Shown here: positions 52,748 to 59,872 of the stretch, piece after piece
Position numbering within the stretch: position 1 is the first letter of the stretch
How the letters are laid out: each line of letters begins with the position of its first letter
Assembly (NCBI RefSeq): GCF_029016285.1
Contig: NZ_CP091976.1
Coordinates: 1,364,001-1,428,000 of the forward strand
Direction of reading: 5' to 3'
Length of the DNA: 64,000 nucleotides
From: Vibrio sp. DW001
GTDB lineage: Bacteria > Pseudomonadota > Gammaproteobacteria > Enterobacterales > Vibrionaceae
The notes under the pieces: model-generated
Told to the model about the DNA's origin: nothing
Databases searched by the model: none
What the model saw: the letters and a program-made list of their open reading frames with translations, nothing else
Position numbers and translations under genes: made by a program

Positions 52748-52766
52748 GCGAATCAATCTCACTATC
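52748..52766 (-). promoter_or_regulatory. Candidate Fur box upstream of the iron/redox cluster
   Basis: Read on the minus strand, GATAGTGAGATTGATTCGC matches the 19-bp Fur consensus at 13 positions. It lies 57 bp before the start of the 673-residue gene. The match is moderate, so iron control is likely but not proven. Confidence 0.45.
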
Positions 52767-52822
52767 ATTTCGATCGTCAATTTGTTAATGAATAACTTAA
52801 CCAAGAAAAATAAGGATTTCTA

Positions 52823-54844
52823 GTGAAAAAGAGCATTTTAAGTTTAGCTGTATCTGCTGCCGTAGTTACGTCAGTTTCTTCTGCAGCGCCTCAAGTCACT
52901 ATATTAGATGTCACGCATCAACCCGCAGGGAGCTTTTTGGCTTATACCGAGTTCGAATTGTCAGGAGAGCCTTTAGCCGAATCTCTTGGTTTAGATTTAG
53001 ATGTTTTAGACCCGAATATTGTTGATGACCCAACCCCTTTTGACTTCGCCGCTGGTATTGAAAGTTATGAATACTCAGAAGAAGCGATGTATGCATTAAA
53101 TTATCAATCTCAAATGGGTCCTCATATTGTTAATGGTCCTCTAAACCGCAGTCGTGGCGGAAAGATGGAGAACTTGGGTAAGCGCGTGATTGAAATGGCC
53201 AATGCAGTTGGCTTCCCAGTGAATGAAGTTCCGCAAAATATGTACCCAATTTCTATCCCTTATATTTCTGGTAGCCCAGAATTTACACAGGCTCCAGACA
53301 CAACAACCGTCAACGGTGATGAAGTCGAAATTACCACTGCAAAAGGAGCGAGCAAAAAGGTTCAGGTTGTTGTACCTGCCTATTTCCGTGACTACAAATC
53401 TTTGGCTTGGGATCCAAGTTCATTTGATAAAACATTGAACCCAGCGGCAACGGGCGGCATCTTCCTTAAAGAAGTGATGTGGTCTCAAGATTTCCTTGGT
53501 GGTATGCATGTAACTGAAACCGACGAAGAAGTAGAAGCTGATTCTGCCGTGATGGATCAAGATGGCGTTCATAGCTTGGGCGTTTCAGCGGCCGATGGCT
53601 TTAATGGCATGATGTTGACTGAAATGTCTATCGATAAACTTCAAATCATGCAAGCACAATTAGGGTTCGACGGTAAGAATTTAGGTGCTAAATTTGGTCC
53701 AGATTACGACCCTAAAAATGGCCCCGTTTGGTTTGCTAATAAGGTTGCTGTGAATGAAGGTACCGAGAATCAAGTCAAATCCATTACATCGCTTAAGGTA
53801 AGTGACGGCTCATCTCAGTTACGTGACACATGGTTAATGTTGTGGCCAACGGCGGAGTTTTTCGCTTATACGGATCAGCGCACAGCGAACACAGCACAGA
53901 ATCCAGCATTTAATGCCGTATTTGACGGTGCACCTTTCGCCGCAGCACCAAAAGAAAATACAGATACCGACACGAGTAATGATGTTGTCGGTACAGATGC
54001 ATTCTCACTTGCGAATAATATCTCGAATTTGTTGTTTAAAAACATTGCTGCGCTTCATTTTAATGAAGATAAAGGCACGTTCGTAACCGAATTCAACAAC
54101 GGTAAAATGGGCAACAAGGTTGATCTTTACGATGCGGCTTACTCAATGGTTGCACTTTCGGTTTACCAGCGTGCGAAGGATGCGTTACCTGTCGGTTATG
54201 CGACAGCAGAGTCAGGTGACCTGAACCTTAAATCTGAACAAGGTAAAAAAGCGCTAGAAATGATTCAAGCGCAAGCCGATTTCATTCTAATGAACTTGGT
54301 TGGTAAAAATGGATTGGTACACGACGGTTTAACGTTAGACAAAGAGATGAGCGTAGATAGCAAGCAATCGTTGGATTCTCAATTTGCAGCAATTCGTGGC
54401 TTAGTTGCCGCATTCCTTGCGACAGAAAATGACAAATATAAGCAAGCGGCTCGCTCAATTTATCTCGCAGTTGAAAAGAACATGTTTGATGAAAAAATCA
54501 ATACGTGGGCGACGATTCCGGGCACAGAGACTATCCATACGCCATACACTGCGGCTGCAATTTCTGCCGGTCTGCGTGAGGCGATTCTTCACCTTAAAAA
54601 TGAAGAAGGTGAATCTGAACCTGCGCTTGAGTTATCAGCATTAACCAATCGTTATGTTAGTTGGTTTAAAGGCGTCATTAATGGCGGGATGCAATTGGCC
54701 GAATGGATGGGTGATTCTGGAGAAAACCAACTTAAAGGCAATAACTCAACCGATACTGATGAAGATGGTGTTCAACAGATTATTGCTGCTGGTGGTAAAT
54801 TTGGTACGGCAATGACAATGGCAAACAAGGCCAGTGTTAAGTAA
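52823..54844 (+). CDS. Unrecognised 673-residue exported protein of the FTR1 cluster
   Basis: GTG start with AAGGA at good spacing. A Sec signal peptide ends near VSSA-AP (residue 22), so it is periplasmic or secreted. No cysteine-haem motif or known domain is obvious. The C-terminal third (about 420-640) is helical, with repeated tyrosine/alanine helices (DAAYSMVALSVYQRA, SQFAAIRGLVAAFLA, AARSIYLAVEKNMF, PYTAAAISAGLREAI), reminiscent of an alpha/alpha toroid. The N-terminal part is acidic. A hairpin follows the gene, so it may be made in excess over the downstream genes. Position at the head of an FTR1/haem cluster suggests an iron-binding or substrate-handling role. Confidence 0.75.
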   Translation: MKKSILSLAVSAAVVTSVSSAAPQVTILDVTHQPAGSFLAYTEFELSGEPLAESLGLDLDVLDPNIVDDPTPFDFAAGIESYEYSEEAMYALNYQSQMGPHIVNGPLNRSRGGKMENLGKRVIEMANAVGFPVNEVPQNMYPISIPYISGSPEFTQAPDTTTVNGDEVEITTAKGASKKVQVVVPAYFRDYKSLAWDPSSFDKTLNPAATGGIFLKEVMWSQDFLGGMHVTETDEEVEADSAVMDQDGVHSLGVSAADGFNGMMLTEMSIDKLQIMQAQLGFDGKNLGAKFGPDYDPKNGPVWFANKVAVNEGTENQVKSITSLKVSDGSSQLRDTWLMLWPTAEFFAYTDQRTANTAQNPAFNAVFDGAPFAAAPKENTDTDTSNDVVGTDAFSLANNISNLLFKNIAALHFNEDKGTFVTEFNNGKMGNKVDLYDAAYSMVALSVYQRAKDALPVGYATAESGDLNLKSEQGKKALEMIQAQADFILMNLVGKNGLVHDGLTLDKEMSVDSKQSLDSQFAAIRGLVAAFLATENDKYKQAARSIYLAVEKNMFDEKINTWATIPGTETIHTPYTAAAISAGLREAILHLKNEEGESEPALELSALTNRYVSWFKGVINGGMQLAEWMGDSGENQLKGNNSTDTDEDGVQQIIAAGGKFGTAMTMANKASVK

Positions 54845-54869
54845 AAGCTAACCTAGTTTATTCGATTTA

Positions 54870-54892
54870 AGCAGCGATATTTTGTCGCTGCT
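54870..54892 (+). terminator. Attenuator-like hairpin after the 673-residue gene
   Basis: AGCAGCGA (54870-54877) pairs perfectly with TCGCTGCT (54885-54892) around a 7-nt loop, followed by TTTTG. The T run is short, so partial read-through into the next genes is expected. Confidence 0.6.
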
Positions 54893-54986
54893 TTTGTCGT
54901 TTCAAAAATCGATTCGGTGGTATTAAATATGAGCGCATTTAATCCAAATGACTATGTAATAAAACTGACTGTATATAGGTAGAAAA

Positions 54987-55466
54987 ATGTCGAGTCATCT
55001 GATTGCAGAAAAAGGTTCAGACAAAGGGATGTTTAGCCGCTGGTGGTTCTATCTTGCGTATCATCATAAATGGGCAGAAGGGATGCTCTACCTTATGTTT
55101 ATTTCTGGCCTTTTGTTATGGGATAGATTGGATGTAGGTTGGCAAGTAGAACGCATTACATTACTTCTCCATATGTTGGTTGGGCTCACCCTTTTTGTTG
55201 TTATCATGGCGCCATTTTGGCTTGCTCACCGCAGGTTAATTAGTGGCAGTAAGAAAGCATTTCTTCGTAAAACAGGGTCGATAATTGAATGGCTCTTAGT
55301 GATCTGCACATCAACAGGATTTTATCTTTTTTTCTTCGGTATACCGGGTAACACAATTGGTAATTTAATGGCCGACGTTCACTTTTATTCGTCATGGTTA
55401 CTTGCTCCGTTGGTGTTTAGGCACGCGATGCGCTGGAGCGTATTAAAAATTATAAAAAATAAATAA
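54987..55466 (+). CDS. Four-helix b-type-cytochrome-like membrane protein
   Basis: A 159-residue inner-membrane protein with four predicted helices (about 30-48, 55-80, 93-118, 125-148). Histidines sit where a di-haem b cytochrome would need them: HHKW at 26-27 in front of helix 1, LLLHM in helix 2, and DVHFYSSW plus FRHAMRW around helix 4. This is the cytochrome b561/DUF4405-like pattern, but I see no exact family motif. It lies between the 673-residue gene and the FTR1 permease, and could link the quinone pool to periplasmic haem proteins of the cluster. Confidence 0.65.
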   Translation: MSSHLIAEKGSDKGMFSRWWFYLAYHHKWAEGMLYLMFISGLLLWDRLDVGWQVERITLLLHMLVGLTLFVVIMAPFWLAHRRLISGSKKAFLRKTGSIIEWLLVICTSTGFYLFFFGIPGNTIGNLMADVHFYSSWLLAPLVFRHAMRWSVLKIIKNK

Positions 55467-55571
55467 CACCAACGATTAAGGGCTGTGGGCGTAAATTTAT
55501 GTTGACCCACTAACCATACGATTGGGATTAGAACAGAAACAGTACGTTTCATTGAAAGACACTGAGGATTT

Positions 55572-56390
55572 ATGTTTGCAAGTTTTCTTATCACTCTAAG
55601 AGAAGGGTTAGAAGCCTTTTTATTAGTCGGTATCGCGCTTTCCTATCTAGGGAAGCTTAATGCTCGTCACTTAAATAAATATATCTATATAGGTGTGTTT
55701 GTCGGTCTCGTTATGTCCCTAGCGATTGCGTTTGTTTTTCAAGTGGTCGTGGACCAGTTTAGCAACGAACGTTACCAAAACTACCTAATGGCGGGGATAT
55801 TGCTGTTTGCCACGGTCGTACTGACTTATATGGCTATCTGGATGCAGAATCAGGCCAAAAATCAGGTGGCACAGATGCAAGAAAACATCAGCAGTATGGT
55901 GACAACAGGTAACCTGATTGGGTTGGTATCTCTGGCTATGCTTGCCATTCTTCGTGAAGGGTTTGAAACCATTCTGTTTTTCTCTGCATTGATGTATTCC
56001 AGCCTTGGAGAGCTAAGCGCAGAGGACGCGGTTTTGGGTGGCCTTTTGGGCTTATTTGTGGCGTATGGTTTGGTCTGGTTCATGATGAAAAGCACCAAGC
56101 GAGTACCATTGGCTCTTTTTTTCAAATGGACGAGTTTACTCATTATTATTATTGCGGCTGGTTTGCTTTCTTCTGCAATCAATATGTTGCAGGCGGGTCA
56201 TCTTATCCCTATATACTATCCGCAGGTTTTTGATATATCGCATATTCTGGATGACCGAGATGTGTTTGGTACCTTTTTGAGAGCGTTATTTGGTTACAAC
56301 TCTTCACCTGGTTTATTGCCGCTCACCGTATGGTCAATGTATATGTTGATTTTCGTTCGTTTTTGGCAGCAAGGATACAAAAAAGCATGA
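55572..56390 (+). CDS. FTR1-family iron permease
   Basis: A 272-residue permease with seven helices and the two iron-binding REXXE motifs that define the family: REGLE at residues 10-14 and REGFE at 128-132. Bacterial relatives (EfeU, FtrC) import iron with help of a partner that oxidises Fe(II); no copper oxidase, P19 or EfeO/B gene is here. Instead haem and flavin proteins surround it. The gene overlaps the next by 4 bp (ATGA), so the tight part of the operon begins here. Confidence 0.92.
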   Translation: MFASFLITLREGLEAFLLVGIALSYLGKLNARHLNKYIYIGVFVGLVMSLAIAFVFQVVVDQFSNERYQNYLMAGILLFATVVLTYMAIWMQNQAKNQVAQMQENISSMVTTGNLIGLVSLAMLAILREGFETILFFSALMYSSLGELSAEDAVLGGLLGLFVAYGLVWFMMKSTKRVPLALFFKWTSLLIIIIAAGLLSSAINMLQAGHLIPIYYPQVFDISHILDDRDVFGTFLRALFGYNSSPGLLPLTVWSMYMLIFVRFWQQGYKKA

Positions 56391-57808
56391 ATGACAGTAA
56401 GAAAAAATCTGCGGTAGTTTTGGGGGCTGGGCCTGCTGGTTTAATGGCGGCTTGGGAGCTCGTGGACGCGGGTTTTGATGTCACTATTATCGAAAAAGAG
56501 AATTTTGCTGGCGGTATGTGTGCCACCCAAAAATTCACCGGTAAGCATGGTGACTATCGTTTCGATTTTGGTGGTCATCGTTTTATTACTAAGAACCCTA
56601 AGTTGCTCTCATTTGTAGACCAACTTATGGGAGAAGAGTTGCTGTATGCGCAAAGAAACAGCGTTATTCGGTATCGAGGGAGAATTTATCAATACCCTCT
56701 TGTACTGAGCGACCTAATAAAAAATGCACCGTTGTCGCTATTAATCGGCGGTGGCTTTGACCTCGTGAAACAACTCTTTAAGCCCAAGCCACAAACACGG
56801 TCAAAGGTCAGTTTTGCGCAGTGGATCGAGAGCCGGTTTGGTAAAACACTCTATAAACATTTTTTTGAAGGTTATACCGCGAAACTGTGGGGAATCGATC
56901 CCAAAAATCTATCAGGAGATTGGGCCTCACAGCGCATCAGTCTTATTGATTTGAAAGATATCGCTCGTCGTATGTTACCGGGCAAGCGTTCAAATGTGCG
57001 TACTTATGCTCGTCAATATCGATACCCTAAATGGGGGTTTGGTCAGCTATATAGCCAGTTAGGAACGGAGCTAGAAAATCGTGGTGTGAAGATAATCTTT
57101 AATGCTGAAGTCACGGGCTTAGTGCTGTCTGAGAAGAATCAGATTGAAGCGGTGAAGTTTGTGACCAATGATGAAGAAGAGTCCATCGGCTCAGACAACA
57201 TCATTGCCACCTTGCCACTCCCGATAATGACAAAGCTGACAGGCTTTGATAGCGGTTTAAGTTTTCGTTCGTTGCGTTTTATGAATATGCCAATGGAGAC
57301 AGACAATATCTCCGATAATACGTGGCAATACCTTTCAGACCCGGAAATTATTGGTACTCGACTTCAGGAGCCGAAACGCCGTTCAGCGTATATGGCTCCC
57401 GAAGGAAGAACCTCGGTCATGGTTGAGATTCCATGTAATAAAGATGATGAGGTGTGGTCAATGGAAGGAGAAAAGCTTCGCGATAAGGTTTTGCATGATC
57501 TTCAAACCCTTAAGGTTGACCCTAGTTTGGCGACTGGCGAGTTCTTTACCTCATACAGCGAACACGCCTATCCGCTTATGGATATGGGGTATCAAGAGAA
57601 GCGTGAAGCCGCGATAACCCACCTTTCCCAGTTTGAAAATCTGATCATGACGGGCCGACAAGGCACGTTTAGATACATATTTACTGATACGGCGATGGAG
57701 ATGGGTCTGATGGCCGCGCAATCCATCATCGATGGTGTAGATCGTCGTCGTGAGATCTTTGATTATCGAAATGAAAATATAGTAATAGAGGTTCAGAGTG
57801 TGGCTTAA
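56387..57808 (+). CDS. FAD-dependent oxidoreductase (UGM/protoporphyrinogen-oxidase-like)
   Basis: A 473-residue flavoprotein, start at 56387 (MNDSKKKSAVVLGAGPAGLMAAWELVDAGF), coupled by an ATGA overlap to FTR1. The Rossmann GxGxxG is at residues 12-20, the FAD-linked acid in ENFAGGMC near 39, GGHRF near 65, and the C-terminal FAD motif ends in MTGRQGTFRYIFTDTAMEMGLMAAQSI. YTAKLWGIDPKNLSGDWASQRI is typical of a UDP-galactopyranose-mutase-related amine-oxidase branch. It may act on a sugar nucleotide or a cofactor. Its place between an iron permease and a glycosyltransferase gene is unusual. Confidence 0.85.
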   Translation: MNDSKKKSAVVLGAGPAGLMAAWELVDAGFDVTIIEKENFAGGMCATQKFTGKHGDYRFDFGGHRFITKNPKLLSFVDQLMGEELLYAQRNSVIRYRGRIYQYPLVLSDLIKNAPLSLLIGGGFDLVKQLFKPKPQTRSKVSFAQWIESRFGKTLYKHFFEGYTAKLWGIDPKNLSGDWASQRISLIDLKDIARRMLPGKRSNVRTYARQYRYPKWGFGQLYSQLGTELENRGVKIIFNAEVTGLVLSEKNQIEAVKFVTNDEEESIGSDNIIATLPLPIMTKLTGFDSGLSFRSLRFMNMPMETDNISDNTWQYLSDPEIIGTRLQEPKRRSAYMAPEGRTSVMVEIPCNKDDEVWSMEGEKLRDKVLHDLQTLKVDPSLATGEFFTSYSEHAYPLMDMGYQEKREAAITHLSQFENLIMTGRQGTFRYIFTDTAMEMGLMAAQSIIDGVDRRREIFDYRNENIVIEVQSVA

Positions 57809-57863
57809 CGAGTCGTTATCTCGCTTGAAACACGTTGAACCATTGGATTAAGGAAGTAGTTAG

Positions 57864-58457
57864 ATGATGTTTACCCATGGCTGTAAGGAAACTTTGTTTT
57901 CTTTTGTTTTTTTTGTCGCGATGTCCTTACCTTCGGTTTCGTTTGCGTATTCTTATGCAGCAGCAGGTAAAGAACCCCTGATAGATAGCAGAGAAGTGAT
58001 ATTGCAAGCGTTGCAAGCCAATGATTATTCAACGGTTGAAAACGCGGTTTTGGGACTAAAAGAAGAGTTTGATTATCTGTTGAGTGATCACAATGTGGAC
58101 CTTATTACACCAATAAACGCAGCAATAGAGAATGAAGATGGGGTAAAAATTGAAGCGGTAATTGATCATGCCGTCGTCGAGGAGATTGTCCGCCGTTTAG
58201 AGGGGGCACAAAACAACCTGACAGATTATCAAGTCGCCAAGGTACTCGTGGTAAAAAGTAAATTATTTCTCGATCTTATTATGCCAAAACTGACAAGCGC
58301 TCAGCGGGATCAGGCCAACCAAGCGATACAAGGGGTTTTGGAATCAATTGGTAACCCGGGCGTGTTTGGGGTGGGTCAAGCACCTGCGAATCAAGAGCAG
58401 TTTAGAGCAGAGCAGGCTAAATTACTCAGCGCGATTCAGGGAGTCAGACAACACTGA
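57864..58457 (+). CDS. Small exported helical protein of the FTR1 cluster
   Basis: A 197-residue protein with GGAAG before the ATG and a signal peptide ending SFA-YS. The mature part is mostly helical, Glu/Gln/Ala/Leu-rich, with no Cys, haem or known motif. Two helix clusters are visible (about 40-75 and 100-165), and a low-complexity tail (GNPGVFGVGQAPANQEQF) follows. Its stop overlaps the next ATG (TGATG). It may be a periplasmic partner of FTR1, taking the place of imelysin-like EfeO, but this is only inference. Confidence 0.7.
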   Translation: MMFTHGCKETLFSFVFFVAMSLPSVSFAYSYAAAGKEPLIDSREVILQALQANDYSTVENAVLGLKEEFDYLLSDHNVDLITPINAAIENEDGVKIEAVIDHAVVEEIVRRLEGAQNNLTDYQVAKVLVVKSKLFLDLIMPKLTSAQRDQANQAIQGVLESIGNPGVFGVGQAPANQEQFRAEQAKLLSAIQGVRQH

Positions 58458-59839
58458 TGCTGGAACGTCTAGGTCGTGCAATGAGCATACAGTTTATCCT
58501 CATCTATGTTGTTTGGGTGATGTGGTTGTTCGCCTACCCATTTCAATTGAATAGTGATGATGCCCTCAATTTTTATCGGGCGATTGAGCGATTTTCAGTG
58601 CTAGAGTTTCGTCCGCATTTTCCCGGGTATCCGACCTTTGTTGGTACCAGTTGGTTGGCCTCGATTCTTGGCCCAGAAGTCGTAGCGGCAAATGTAGTGG
58701 TCTCGTTTGTGTCAGTAATCTTGCTCCCTCTTCTCGTCTTTGTGCTTGTGAAGCAGCTTAGCCAATCATTTTTTTCGGCGGCTCTAGCGGGGATGTTGGT
58801 GATGACACAATCGATAATGGGGGCACTCGCACTCAATGGACTCTCGGATTCTTTAGCCTTGGTGTGCCTATTGTTCGCTCTACTGATGGCGTTTGATAAA
58901 CGTTATATTTTCACGGGTGTTTGGATAGGTTTGATGTTGTCTACGAGGCCCTCTTATTTTCCTTTGGCGTTGGTCTTTCTGATGGTTCCTATGGCAACCG
59001 AAGCAAAAGGGTTAAGAGTATCGGTATACCTAAAAGCGGGCGTTAGTGTGGCGGTGATAGGAGCATTAAGTCTGTTATTTATTTGGATCAAAGACGGTGC
59101 CGCGTACATAGAAGAAGGTATTCGTTTTACAACGGGGCATTTCACTATCTGGGGTAATACCGCTTCAACGCAAGACGCCAGCATTATTCAGTGGGTAGAT
59201 GTGCTCGTTAATGAATACTCTGCATTGAGCCTAATACTGATACTTTGTTCTCTTCTATATGGACTCTCAAGTTTTTACAGGTTCTCTGGCATGACTACGA
59301 GTGACAAACTTGATGGCAAGGACCAATGCTGGCAAGGCATTATAGCGAGCATAGGTCTGGTCTATTTGGTTTGGATGCTATTGGCCCAAAACCCAGAAAA
59401 CCTACGACATTGGGCTCCTGTCGTCCTACTTTTTTGTGTTGTGTTATCGCTTCAACTAAATGAGTTGTTGAATACAAAAAGAAATACAGCCCTAGTCGCG
59501 TCTGCATTCCTGTTATGTGGATTTGCCATCATAGGTTGGCAGAGCATCAATTTAAGACCTGACGTCGCCCCCGTACAGCAAGCTATACGGTGGATAAATA
59601 AACACCCTGATAATCAGTTTGTAGGCTCCAACTATGGCGTCAATCTGCTAAAAGATCGGCTGACAGATAGTGTGGTGTTCGACATGTATTACCCAAGCAG
59701 CGCAATAGCACTCAATAAAGAAAGCGATCGAGCATGGCGACTTTCCAATACAGAGTTAAAAGACAATGAATTAATCACGCAGTTTCCAGCAAGGTTTAGT
59801 GGCGAGCGGCGTCTATATCTATACAAAATGAGTCAGTGA
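58457..59839 (+). CDS. GT-C-type membrane glycosyltransferase (ArnT/PMT-like)
   Basis: A 460-residue polytopic protein with about ten helices. The first periplasmic loop has the acidic motif QLNSDDALNFYRAIERF (about 32-48) and HFPGYPTF, as in lipid-linked GT-C enzymes (GT39/GT83 families). The C-terminal 90 residues are periplasmic. Such enzymes transfer a sugar from polyprenyl-phosphate to protein or lipid A. Coupled to the previous gene by a TGATG overlap and followed 33 bp later by the hexaheme gene, it might glycosylate one of the exported proteins of the cluster. Confidence 0.82.
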   Translation: MLERLGRAMSIQFILIYVVWVMWLFAYPFQLNSDDALNFYRAIERFSVLEFRPHFPGYPTFVGTSWLASILGPEVVAANVVVSFVSVILLPLLVFVLVKQLSQSFFSAALAGMLVMTQSIMGALALNGLSDSLALVCLLFALLMAFDKRYIFTGVWIGLMLSTRPSYFPLALVFLMVPMATEAKGLRVSVYLKAGVSVAVIGALSLLFIWIKDGAAYIEEGIRFTTGHFTIWGNTASTQDASIIQWVDVLVNEYSALSLILILCSLLYGLSSFYRFSGMTTSDKLDGKDQCWQGIIASIGLVYLVWMLLAQNPENLRHWAPVVLLFCVVLSLQLNELLNTKRNTALVASAFLLCGFAIIGWQSINLRPDVAPVQQAIRWINKHPDNQFVGSNYGVNLLKDRLTDSVVFDMYYPSSAIALNKESDRAWRLSNTELKDNELITQFPARFSGERRLYLYKMSQ

Positions 59840-59872
59840 ATAAACTGGCCTAAACGATGAGCAAAGTAAAAA

